Part shown: positions 1 to 6,556 of the stretch, piece by piece
Layout of the letters: the number at the start of each line of letters is the position of its first letter
Numbering within the stretch: the first letter of the stretch is position 1
DNA from: Oscillospiraceae bacterium
GTDB lineage: Bacteria > Bacillota > Clostridia > Oscillospirales > Oscillospiraceae
Length of the DNA: 12,564 nt
Assembly: GCA_017936205.1 (NCBI GenBank)
Contig: JAGBGB010000048.1
Coordinates: 1 to 12,564 of the forward strand
Direction: 5' to 3'
Translations under genes and position numbers: made by a program
The notes under the pieces: generated by a model
The model's input: the letters and a program-made list of their open reading frames with translations, nothing else
What the model was told of the DNA's origin: nothing
The model's database searches: none

Positions 1-4
1 CGCA

Positions 5-162
5 CCCTTCGTAGGGGCGCGCCTTGCGCGTCCGACCACCGCCCAGAATTGGTGGTTGTGAAAAATGTTTCGATTTTTTGGGAAATACATTATTTTCGGT
101 GGTTTTTGTGTTCATGCCGTTCCGTCATGAACCGGACGCGCAATGCGCGCCCCTACGAAGGG
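5..162. repeat. Compound palindromic element 1 (four hairpins, inverted 30 bp ends)
   Basis: The ends are 30 bp inverted repeats (5-34 and 133-162) that differ at one base. The core of each arm is GTAG, an 8 bp stem, a loop, the 8 bp return strand and a G. The left arm stem is 15-22/26-33 with loop ctt and one G-T pair; the right arm stem is 134-141/145-152. The single difference between the arms falls in the hairpin loop. Just inside the left arm is a second hairpin (accacc 35-40 / ggtggt 51-56). Directly against the right arm is a third (gttcatg 110-116 / catgaac 126-132). The middle, about 57-109, is AT-rich. Nothing inside looks like a gene. The fold suggests a small non-autonomous mobile or structural repeat lying beyond the operon terminator; its function is unknown. 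The element at 2758-2906 shares the design. Confidence 0.8.
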
Positions 163-208
163 GTAAATCAAACTGTGCGATAAATCGGAATTTTCAAATA
201 GAGAAACA

Positions 209-244
209 GGGCTGTCTCAAATGGTCATCAATTTGAGACAGCCC
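209..244 (-). terminator. Rho-independent terminator of the rimO-pgsA-LOR operon
   Basis: A perfect 14 bp inverted repeat (gggctgtctcaaat at 209-222, atttgagacagccc at 231-244) encloses an 8-base loop. Read on the minus strand it begins 29 bases after the LOR stop codon, and the 3' side continues into a T-rich stretch (tgtttctctattt). The position and shape fit an intrinsic terminator closing the leftward operon. The T tract is interrupted by C and A, so efficiency may be below maximal. GGGCTGTCTCAA-like ends also occur at some insertion sequences, but no transposase or second end is seen here. Confidence 0.8.
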
Positions 245-273
245 ATTATCAGGCATTGGACGCTATGGCTTTA

Positions 274-747
274 TCAGTTCCTGCGGGAGCATTTCTCTGC
301 GTCGATGGCAAGAACCAGCATGAGGGCGTAGAGGGCGTTTTGGGGGTTGGGGACGTCGATGACATAGGTGTCTGTCCAGTTGAACAGTTGCTTAGAGATG
401 GCTGCGATAAAGCCGCCGTGGGCATCTACGATCTGATAATCCCATTCCAAGAAGTTCCCCTGCACTCGCCAGCCTTTGCAGTCAATGTTGTACCGTGGGG
501 TAAAGAAGCTGAATTCCTTACTGACACAGCCTGCATAGCGATCTCCCAGATACAGCTCGAACTTGGGCAGGAAGGTCAGGATCCGTTCCTTCACCGTGGC
601 GATCTCATTGCCGAAGGCATCGAAGATCTTCAAGCAGTGACCCCAGGAAAGCTGCCCCCTGACCGTATATGCCACAGCGCCGCTTTCCTCATAAATATCA
701 TAGCTGTCAAACCAAGAGAACATCCGTTCCTTAAACAATAGCCGCAC
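274..747 (-). CDS. LURP-one-related (LOR/YxjI-like) protein
   Basis: This 157-residue protein matches the LOR family (formerly DUF567), which adopts a Tubby-like beta-barrel around a central hydrophobic helix. Visible signs are the opening RLLFKERMFSWFDSYDIYEE, repeated G-N-E/V beta-hairpin turns such as IFDAFGNEIATVKE (about 41-54), the FNIDC/YNIDC-type segment near residue 87, and a C-terminal hydrophobic helix NALYALMLVLAIDAEK (about 137-152). There is no signal peptide or catalytic motif, and the biochemical role of bacterial LOR proteins is unsettled. The start is GTG at 745-747, supported by TGAGGT seven bases upstream. The in-frame ATG at 721-723 would remove conserved N-terminal residues. 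It lies 5 nt after pgsA, is the last gene of its operon, and ends in TGA followed directly by TAA. The family call is firm, the function open. Confidence 0.85.
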   Translation of the reverse strand: MRLLFKERMFSWFDSYDIYEESGAVAYTVRGQLSWGHCLKIFDAFGNEIATVKERILTFLPKFELYLGDRYAGCVSKEFSFFTPRYNIDCKGWRVQGNFLEWDYQIVDAHGGFIAAISKQLFNWTDTYVIDVPNPQNALYALMLVLAIDAEKCSRRN

Positions 748-752
748 AGCAA

Positions 753-1310
753 TTACCTCAGAGTGTCCTTGTTCTTCACAAAGTACTCCACACCGGAGTA
801 CAGGGTGGTCACAGAGATGGCAACAATGCAGATCAAATAGATCACGGAGATCACAGCTTCACCAAGAAGATCCACACAGAGCTGTGCCCGAAGCAGCAGC
901 ATAACGCACAGGGCCACCATAGTCACTGCGGTCTTGACCTTCCCGGACCAGCCTGCTGCAATGACTCTGCCCTTTCCGGAGGCGATCATCCGCAGACCGC
1001 TGACAGCAAATTCTCTTGCCAGCACGATCATCAATGCCCACGCAGGGAACATTCCCCACTCACAGAAAATGCACATTGCAGCCAGAACCAAGATCTTGTC
1101 AGCCAGAGGATCTAAGAACTTGCCCAGATCCGTGACCTGATTGTACTTTCTGGCAATATGACCGTCCACCAGATCCGTCAGACTGGCAATGCCGAAAACT
1201 GCAAGAGAAACAAAGCACATCAGATCATTGCTCTTGCTCCAATACATACAGATCATAAACAGAGGGATCATAAAGATCCGAAGCATGGTAAATTTCGTTG
1301 CAGTATTCAC
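753..1310 (-). CDS. pgsA: CDP-diacylglycerol--glycerol-3-phosphate 3-phosphatidyltransferase
   Basis: This is a membrane enzyme of the CDP-alcohol phosphatidyltransferase family. It transfers the phosphatidyl group from CDP-diacylglycerol to glycerol-3-phosphate, the committed step to phosphatidylglycerol. The 185-residue length is usual. The full family signature is present: D46, D49-G50, A53-R54, G63, D67 and D71, spaced as D-x2-DG-x2-AR-x8-G-x3-D-x3-D. Several hydrophobic spans flank it (about 8-23, 30-45, 75-98, 127-143, 150-172). The start is GTG at 1308-1310. A strong GGAGGAGG at 1319-1326, eight bases upstream, lies inside the last codons of rimO (Glu-Glu-Ala), and the rimO stop is only 3 nt before the GTG, so translation is probably coupled. 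The initial NTATKFTMLRI matches the usual PgsA start. Confidence 0.95.
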   Translation of the reverse strand: MNTATKFTMLRIFMIPLFMICMYWSKSNDLMCFVSLAVFGIASLTDLVDGHIARKYNQVTDLGKFLDPLADKILVLAAMCIFCEWGMFPAWALMIVLAREFAVSGLRMIASGKGRVIAAGWSGKVKTAVTMVALCVMLLLRAQLCVDLLGEAVISVIYLICIVAISVTTLYSGVEYFVKNKDTLR

Positions 1311-1313
1311 AGC

Positions 1314-2642
1314 CTACGCCTCCTCCGCATAGCCACACAGGTCGCCGTCGCAGACATCTGTAATATGTACCATCACGAAGCTGCCGACCTTCACTGTCCG
1401 CTCACTTTCGAATACCACTCTGCCGTCAATATCAGGAGAATCTGCATAGGTTCTGCCGTAATACTGATCATTCTCGGGATCATAGCCCTCACAGAGCACC
1501 TCCATGACCGTATCCATACGAGCCTCATTGTACTCGTCCATAATACGGGACTGGAGCTCAGAAACGATCTCCGCACGGCGGACAGCGATCTCCTCCTCCG
1601 GGAATTCCATCTTGGCAGCAGCAGTTCCCTCCTCCGGTGAGAAGGGGAAGGCACCCACTCGTTCCAGCTTATACTTCCGTAGCCAAGTACACAGCTCCTC
1701 GAATTCCTCCTCCCCCTCACCGGGCAGACCGGTGATCAGGCTGGTGCGGATCACCACGCCGGGGATCTCTGCACGGAGCTTATCAAAGAGTGTATCCAAT
1801 TCCGCTCTGGTCGAGCGGCGGTTCATCTTCTTCAGTATGGTATCATTCACATGCTGAATGGGCAGATCCAAATACTTGACGATCTTGGGCTCCTGTGCAA
1901 TGGTATCAATAAGCTCTTGGGTCATCTCGTCCGGGTAGAGGTAGTGGACACGGATCCAGTGGAGCTTTTCGATCTTACACAGCTCACGGAGCAGCTGGGG
2001 CAGCTTGTGCTCCCCATACAGATCAATGCCGTAGCGGCTGGTATCCTGAGCCACGACAATGAGCTCCTTCACACCGTCCTCTGCCAGCATCCGTGCCTCA
2101 TAGAGGCAATCCTCCAAGGCTCTGCTGCGGAACTTGCCACGCAGAGAGGGGATCACACAGTAGGAGCAGTGGTTGTCACAGCCCTCTGCGATCTTCAGAT
2201 AGGCATAATGCTCAGGAGTGCTGAGCACCCGTCCGACCTCGTCCACGGGGGCATGAATGTCCCCGAAGAGGCTGACAGTCTCACCCTGCAGAAGCCGCTC
2301 TACTGCGGAAACGATCTGACCGTAGCTGCCTGTACCCAGAACTCCGTCTACCTCAGGCAGCTCCGTCAGGATCTCCTGCTGATATCTTTGAGAGAGGCAG
2401 CCCGTGACCAAGATCTTCCCGATCACGCCCTCCTCCTTCAGACCGCCCATGGCAAGAATATTGTCAATGGCTTCTGATTTCGCCGAGTCAATAAAGCCAC
2501 AGGTGTTGATGATCACCACATCTGCTCCCTCAACCGTAGGGAGAATGTCATAGCCTGCCTCCTGCAGCAGATACATCATTTGCTCGGCATTGACTTGATT
2601 TTTTGCACAACCCAGGGAAATCATTCCGATTTTCTTATCCAT
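1314..2642 (-). CDS. rimO: Ribosomal protein S12 methylthiotransferase RimO
   Basis: A 442-residue radical-SAM enzyme that adds a methylthio group to the conserved aspartate of ribosomal protein S12 (Asp89 in E. coli numbering). The N-terminal methylthiotransferase domain (about 1-120) carries three cluster cysteines: C12 in SLGCAKN, C48 in NTCGF and C82 in VTGCLSQ. The radical-SAM core has C155, C159 and C162 in the CxxxCxxC motif, so both iron-sulfur clusters can be assembled. A TRAM domain covers roughly 378-442. The pattern SLGCAKN and overall length favour RimO over MiaB or MtaB. The usual VDSE after the first cysteine reads VNAE here, a minor variation. The start is ATG at 2640-2642, preceded by AAAGGAAG. 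It is the first gene after the 317 bp repeat-bearing gap and overlaps the pgsA ribosome site. Confidence 0.96.
   Translation of the reverse strand: MDKKIGMISLGCAKNQVNAEQMMYLLQEAGYDILPTVEGADVVIINTCGFIDSAKSEAIDNILAMGGLKEEGVIGKILVTGCLSQRYQQEILTELPEVDGVLGTGSYGQIVSAVERLLQGETVSLFGDIHAPVDEVGRVLSTPEHYAYLKIAEGCDNHCSYCVIPSLRGKFRSRALEDCLYEARMLAEDGVKELIVVAQDTSRYGIDLYGEHKLPQLLRELCKIEKLHWIRVHYLYPDEMTQELIDTIAQEPKIVKYLDLPIQHVNDTILKKMNRRSTRAELDTLFDKLRAEIPGVVIRTSLITGLPGEGEEEFEELCTWLRKYKLERVGAFPFSPEEGTAAAKMEFPEEEIAVRRAEIVSELQSRIMDEYNEARMDTVMEVLCEGYDPENDQYYGRTYADSPDIDGRVVFESERTVKVGSFVMVHITDVCDGDLCGYAEEA
1319..1326 (-). promoter_or_regulatory. Ribosome binding site of pgsA inside the rimO C-terminus
   Basis: GGAGGAGG on the minus strand, eight bases before the GTG start of pgsA. 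The same bases encode the last two Glu codons of rimO. The site supports the GTG start and suggests translational coupling. Confidence 0.75.
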
Positions 2643-2959
2643 GGTTCTACTTCCTTTCGGTTTATTCTTTCGCTTTGATCCTTCGGGGACGATCCTATCA
2701 ACCCGGAACCAAGCCTATGCTTTTCAGCACAAGCCGATATCGAAAGGGAACCAAAGCGTAGGGGCGATGCTATGTCATCGCCCGGTCGGGCGGAATACCG
2801 CCCCAAAAAAACACCTTCCGATTATGAACAAATTCATCAGAAACGAGCGCTTTTACAGAACACCGTTTTACGGTGTTCTCGGGCGATGACACAGCATCGC
2901 CCCTACAACTCTCGCTGCTTGTATGGAATGATATTGGGCGGCAACACTACCCAAAGCTC
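2643..2959. other. 317 bp recX-rimO intergenic region
   Basis: No gene is supported here. About half is the palindromic element at 2758-2906. Between it and rimO (2643-2757) is AT/GC-mixed sequence with weak internal symmetry: cgctttg at 2671-2677 is the complement of caaagcg at 2752-2758. Two similar stretches read minus-strand tttggttcc and cttggttcc about 40 bases apart. I see no convincing sigma-A promoter for rimO and no standard terminator for recX, although the element's hairpins could slow or stop transcription. Confidence 0.6.
2758..2906. repeat. Compound palindromic element 2 (four hairpins, inverted 27 bp ends)
   Basis: The ends are 27 bp inverted repeats (2758-2784 and 2880-2906) with one difference, again inside the loop. 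Each arm is GTAG, an 8 bp stem, a 6-base loop, the return strand and a G; the stems are 2762-2769/2776-2783 and 2881-2888/2895-2902. Inside the left arm is the hairpin gggcgg 2788-2793 / ccgccc 2798-2803, followed by seven A. Directly against the right arm is a 9 bp hairpin (agaacaccg 2857-2865 / cggtgttct 2871-2879). The centre is AT-rich. Order, spacing and overall length (149 against 146 bp for the core of element 1) match the element at 5-162, though internal bases do not. No clear target-site duplication flanks it. It sits between recX and rimO and would be transcribed if recX transcription reads through. Confidence 0.8.
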
Positions 2960-3598
2960 TTACCCTTCGAAATCATAATCGTACCCATCCTCACAGGAGC
3001 CATAGCGCTCCATGGCACGGTGGATGTCGCCCCAGCGGTAGCCCCGTCTCAGCAGGGCATCTGCAGCTCGCTTCTGCTCTGCCCGGTCGGGATGCTTCCC
3101 ACGGAAGCGTTTGCTGAGGAAGGCATGGATCCCCTCCTCAGGCTCAGGCAGCTCAGCCAAGGCATCCTGCCACAGCTCTCTGGGAACTCCCTTTTCATAG
3201 AGCAATTGGCGCAGGCGGGCCTCTCCGTAGCCTCTGGCAATGCCGGAGGCTACGATCTGCTCCGCAGCCCTCCTGTCATCTAAAAGCCTCAGCTCCTTCA
3301 GCCAATCCACAGCAGCATGGGCACGAGAGTCCTGCTCTCCCTTGGCTCTGAGCCGATGGAGCAGCTCCTTCTCTGTTACAGTGCCGGCAGAAATGATCCG
3401 CACAGCCCGTTCCCTTGCAGAGGCCCGGGCAGCACTGCCACGGAGGTTGGAAAGCTCCTGTAGACTCAGCTCCATGCCGGGATACAGCCCCAGATCCCCG
3501 ATCACCGAGGGATAGACCAGCAGACTGCTGTCGTCCTCGAAGCGGATCCGCAGCTTCCCATTGGGGGAGCGGGTAGGCTCTATGGCATTAATCCTCAT
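2960..3598 (-). CDS. recX: Regulatory protein RecX
   Basis: RecX binds RecA filaments and modulates, usually restrains, recombination and the SOS response. The 212-residue protein has the family opening [11 protein letters not shown] with an N-terminal beta-rich segment. The tandem three-helix repeats follow: [13 protein letters not shown], then [40 protein letters not shown], and a last repeat around [22 protein letters not shown]. The acidic tail is [10 protein letters not shown]. Its ATG at 3596-3598 lies inside recA, giving an 11 nt overlap with the recA stop in a different frame. The preceding ribosome site is weak (GGAC), which suggests translation coupled to recA. The recA-recX pairing confirms the identification. 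Confidence 0.93.
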   Translation of the reverse strand: MRINAIEPTRSPNGKLRIRFEDDSSLLVYPSVIGDLGLYPGMELSLQELSNLRGSAARASARERAVRIISAGTVTEKELLHRLRAKGEQDSRAHAAVDWLKELRLLDDRRAAEQIVASGIARGYGEARLRQLLYEKGVPRELWQDALAELPEPEEGIHAFLSKRFRGKHPDRAEQKRAADALLRRGYRWGDIHRAMERYGSCEDGYDYDFEG

Positions 3599-4676
3599 TT
3601 AAGTCCGTTTCTGCTGCCTTATCCATCTTTGCCTTGGGGGCCTTAATATTACGCATGGCATCAAAGTGCTCACGCACCTTCTCCGTCAGAGCCGCAGCCA
3701 GCTCAGGATGCTCCATCAAATAGGTCTTGGCATTCTCTCTGCCCTGTCCGATCCGCTCGTCCTCCACGGAGAACCAGCTTCCGGACTTATTGACCAGCTC
3801 CAACTCCACGGCAATGTCCAGCAGCTCACCGAACTTGGAGATGCCCTCGCCATAGATGATATCGAAGGTTGCCTCACGGAAGGGAGGTGCAACCTTGTTC
3901 TTCACAACACGAACTCTGGTGCGGTTGCCGATGGTGTCGCTTCCATTCTTAATGGCTTCTACTCTGCGCACATCCAGACGGACGGAGGCATAGAACTTCA
4001 GAGCATTGCCGCCGGTGGTGGTTTCGGGATTGCCGTACATGACACCGATCTTCATACGCAGCTGGTTAATGAAGATGACCAGACAGTTGGTCTTTGCAAC
4101 GGTTCCCGCCAGCTTTCTCAGAGCCTGAGACATGAGTCTTGCCTGAAGGCCTACAAAGGCATCTCCCATCTCACCCTCGATCTCCGCTCTGGGAGTCAGG
4201 GCAGCAACAGAGTCCACCACAACCACATCAATGGCACCGGAGCGAACCAGAGCCTCAGTAATATCCAGAGCCTGCTCCCCGGTATCCGGCTGAGAAACCA
4301 GCATGGAATCAATATCCACACCGATCTGAGAGGCATAGGTAGGATCCAGAGCATGCTCCGCATCCACGAAAGCGACCTCCCCACCCTGCTTTTGTGCCTC
4401 AGCGGCAACATGGAGCGCCAGAGTGGTCTTACCGGAGGATTCGGGACCATAGATCTCGATGATCCTGCCACGGGGCATACCGCCGATCCCCAGCGCCGCA
4501 TCCAGCGCCAGAGAGCCGGTGGGAATGGCATCTACCTGCATCTCGGCACGATCGCCCAGACGCATGATCGCGCCCTTACCATAGTTCTTCTCGATCTGAT
4601 GGAGGGCAGTAGCTAAGGCTTTCTTCTTATCCTCGGCAGGAGCCGGAGCTTCATATGTTGTCTTTTTGCTTGCCAT
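3588..4676 (-). CDS. recA: Recombinase RecA
   Basis: A DNA-dependent ATPase that forms filaments on single-stranded DNA, drives homologous recombination and triggers LexA self-cleavage. The 362-residue length is normal. Walker A is GPESSGKT at residues 77-84. The Walker B strand is [12 protein letters not shown]. The L2/DNA-binding stretch after [10 protein letters not shown], with [14 protein letters not shown], is intact. The basic and acidic C-terminal tail ends in DLNED. There is no intein or frameshift. ATG at 4674-4676 is preceded by AGAGGA inside the end of prmC, and the prmC stop is only 2 nt upstream. I see no GAAC-N4-GTTC type LexA box near the start, so expression may come from the upstream operon promoter or from a promoter within prmC. 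Confidence 0.98.
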   Translation of the reverse strand: MASKKTTYEAPAPAEDKKKALATALHQIEKNYGKGAIMRLGDRAEMQVDAIPTGSLALDAALGIGGMPRGRIIEIYGPESSGKTTLALHVAAEAQKQGGEVAFVDAEHALDPTYASQIGVDIDSMLVSQPDTGEQALDITEALVRSGAIDVVVVDSVAALTPRAEIEGEMGDAFVGLQARLMSQALRKLAGTVAKTNCLVIFINQLRMKIGVMYGNPETTTGGNALKFYASVRLDVRRVEAIKNGSDTIGNRTRVRVVKNKVAPPFREATFDIIYGEGISKFGELLDIAVELELVNKSGSWFSVEDERIGQGRENAKTYLMEHPELAAALTEKVREHFDAMRNIKAPKAKMDKAAETDLNED

Positions 4677-4678
4677 CT

Positions 4679-5548
4679 TTATTCTTCCTCTCTTTTCCGA
4701 GCCAGCACAGCCCGAATGATGTTGCCGCTGTCACGACGCAGCTCTTCGATATCATAGCCACCCTCGGTCAGGAGCTCACAAACCGCTTCCTCCTGACCCA
4801 TGCCGAACTCCAGGCAGAGATAGCCGCCGGGGATCAGCACAGGGGTGAAGTTCTGAATAATTGCACGATAGTAATCCAGACCGTCCTCGCCCCCATCCAG
4901 TGCCAGAGCCGGCTCGTAATCCCGTACAGAGGGATCCAGCGTCTCCATCTCAGCGGTGGTAATATAAGGAGGGTTGGAAACAATCAGATGGAAGCTGCCA
5001 AGAAACTCCGCTGCAGGCTCCCGCACATCTACAGGAATGCAGCTGACTCTTGCAGACAGCCGCTGCAGCTGCACATTCCTGCGAGCCACTCGCAGGGCAG
5101 CCTGAGAAATATCCGTAAGGGTCACTCGGGCATCCTTCACCCGCTTGGCAATGGCGAGACCAATGCAGCCTGAGCCGGTACACAGGTCAAGGACACGAGG
5201 ATTCTGCTCTAAGAACAGAGCCTTCTTCACAGCTAACTCTGTTACTACCATCGTATCATCCCTGGGGATGAGCACATCGGGAGTGACCTCTAAGGTCATA
5301 TCATAGAAGTCCCACTGACCTAAAATATAGGGCATAGGCTCTCCCTTGGCATAGCGCTCTACGAAGGACTCTGCCCTCTGACAGACCTCCTCGGAGGCAT
5401 ACAGATCCCGCTGGGCGATCAGCTCCTCGGCAGTCTTGCCGCAGGCGGCACAGATCAGCTCCCGGGCAATGTTGGCTGCAAACTGCCCTTCCTTTTCCAG
5501 AAGGAGCCGTCTGGCTTCCAAATACAGCTCTCCGTATTTCTTTACCAC
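4679..5548 (-). CDS. prmC: Peptide chain release factor N5-glutamine methyltransferase
   Basis: PrmC (HemK) methylates the glutamine of the GGQ motif in release factors RF1 and RF2, using S-adenosylmethionine. The 289-residue protein has an N-terminal helical substrate-binding domain (about 1-80, ending in [10 protein letters not shown]). A Rossmann methyltransferase domain follows, with the SAM-binding [13 protein letters not shown] (121-133) and the catalytic NPPY at 192-195. The usual LIPRPDTE motif reads LIPRDDTM here. The start is GTG at 5546-5548, which overlaps the DUF1385 stop by 7 nt, with GGAGGAGG eight or more bases upstream. Pairing with a DUF1385 gene is common in Clostridia, where prfA often follows; here recA follows instead. 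Confidence 0.95.
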   Translation of the reverse strand: MVKKYGELYLEARRLLLEKEGQFAANIARELICAACGKTAEELIAQRDLYASEEVCQRAESFVERYAKGEPMPYILGQWDFYDMTLEVTPDVLIPRDDTMVVTELAVKKALFLEQNPRVLDLCTGSGCIGLAIAKRVKDARVTLTDISQAALRVARRNVQLQRLSARVSCIPVDVREPAAEFLGSFHLIVSNPPYITTAEMETLDPSVRDYEPALALDGGEDGLDYYRAIIQNFTPVLIPGGYLCLEFGMGQEEAVCELLTEGGYDIEELRRDSGNIIRAVLARKREEE

Positions 5549-6525
5549 AGGTCCGTCCCCTCCTCCTCAGGGATCACAGCGGAAAGGGCTGCAATACCGA
5601 CTTCGATCATGGAGTCGTCAGGCTCATTGGTGGTAATATATTGCAGCCACATACCGGGAGCGGAAATGGCACGGGTGAACCAATTGTCATGCCGCCCTAC
5701 CAGTCGGTTGATCTCATAAGCGATGCCCACCACCAGAGGCAGAAGCACCAGCTTCAGCCCCACACGAACCAGGGCGTTGAGAATGCCGGAATCAAAGGTG
5801 GGAGTAATGGGCTCCAACAGAATGCTGGCAACAGAGAATACCAGAATGGACAGGAACACCACCACGAACAGGAAGCTGGTTCCGCAGCGGGGGTGGAGTC
5901 TGGTCTGGTTGCGAACATTCTCTACAGTCAGAGGCAGCCTTGCCTCATAGCAGCGGATGGTCTTATGCTCCGCTCCATGGTAGGCAAAGACCCGTTTCAT
6001 GTCCTTCATCCGGGACATAAGGAACATATAGCCTACCAAGATCACCACACGGATCATACCCTCTACCAAATTGTGCACCAGCTCATTGGGGATCCAGCGT
6101 TCAATGAAGGAGCCGATAAAGGAAGGTAGGACCACGAACAGACCTACAGACAGGCAGATCCCCAGTACCACAGCCAGTGTGGTGAAAGCGCCGGTAGACA
6201 GCTTCTCCTCCAACCACTGATCCAGCTTAGAGGGATTCTCCTGCGTTTCAGAGGTCTCCTCCTCGATCATAAAGTCAGCAGAGTACATCATAGCGCTGAC
6301 ACCGATCTTCATGGAGGTCCAGAAGTTAAACAAGCCACGGATAAAGGGCAGCTTCTTAAAGGAGAAGCCCGGAGAAGGCTTCTTCCGCTCCTCGATCTTC
6401 TTCTGTAAGCCATCCTTGGTGCGGACAACCACCGCACTCTTATCCGGCCCCAGCATCATAATACCCTCGATCAGAGCCTGTCCGCCGATCATGGTTTTGA
6501 ATTGTTCATTGCTTTGTTTCTTCAT
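5542..6525 (-). CDS. DUF1385 family integral membrane protein
   Basis: This protein of about 327 residues belongs to the DUF1385 family, of unknown function, frequent beside prmC in Firmicutes. The N-terminal part contains the conserved IGGQALIEGIMMLGP and RTKDG. Hydrophobic spans lie near 113-140, 155-172, 216-237 and 255-273. Between the second and third span is HGAEHK (183-188), and soon after comes HPRCGTSF (211-218), both strongly conserved in the family and likely on one membrane face. I take ATG 6523-6525 as the start because AAAGGA lies six bases upstream and the next residues match the family. A GTG at 6565-6567 would add 14 residues and overlap the kinase, but it has no ribosome site. 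The HxxEH pattern invites a metal-binding hypothesis only. Confidence 0.88.
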   Translation of the reverse strand: MKKQSNEQFKTMIGGQALIEGIMMLGPDKSAVVVRTKDGLQKKIEERKKPSPGFSFKKLPFIRGLFNFWTSMKIGVSAMMYSADFMIEEETSETQENPSKLDQWLEEKLSTGAFTTLAVVLGICLSVGLFVVLPSFIGSFIERWIPNELVHNLVEGMIRVVILVGYMFLMSRMKDMKRVFAYHGAEHKTIRCYEARLPLTVENVRNQTRLHPRCGTSFLFVVVFLSILVFSVASILLEPITPTFDSGILNALVRVGLKLVLLPLVVGIAYEINRLVGRHDNWFTRAISAPGMWLQYITTNEPDDSMIEVGIAALSAVIPEEEGTDLW

Positions 6526-6531
6526 AAGGGG

Positions 6532-6537
6532 TCCTTT
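6532..6537 (-). promoter_or_regulatory. Ribosome binding site deciding the DUF1385 start
   Basis: AAAGGA on the minus strand, six bases before ATG 6523-6525. The alternative GTG at 6565-6567 is preceded only by kinase codons with no Shine-Dalgarno match, so the downstream ATG is preferred. Confidence 0.65.
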
Positions 6538-6556
6538 CTTCCGACTGCGAAAAGCG

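Larger units (their letters stand above)
1..273. other. Non-coding left end of the window
   Basis: No gene is supported on either strand. It holds the palindromic element (5-162), an AT-rich spacer (163-208) and the operon terminator (209-244). The open frame of 70 codons on the plus strand has no ribosome site and runs through the inverted repeats. Confidence 0.7.

Noticed and set aside
24..236. 70-codon plus-strand open frame at the left end
   Set aside because: It passes through both arms of the palindromic element and the terminator stem and has no ribosome site.
209..244. Insertion-sequence end (GGGCTGTCTCAA-like)
   Set aside because: Both complementary arms are adjacent with an 8-base loop and no transposase is present. 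A terminator downstream of the LOR gene explains it better.
1851..2477. 208-codon plus-strand open frame opposite rimO
   Set aside because: It is antisense to a complete RimO with all six cluster cysteines, and no independent coding signal is seen.
5..2906. CRISPR array
   Set aside because: There are only two palindromic elements about 2.6 kb apart, with different repeat sequences and no regular spacer series.
3666..4616. 316-codon plus-strand open frame opposite recA
   Set aside because: It is antisense to an intact recA, and its composition is explained by reverse reading of GC-biased codons.
4679..4860. LexA box upstream of recA
   Set aside because: Only partial matches such as cgaatgatgttg were found; none keeps both half-sites of GAAC-N4-GTTC.
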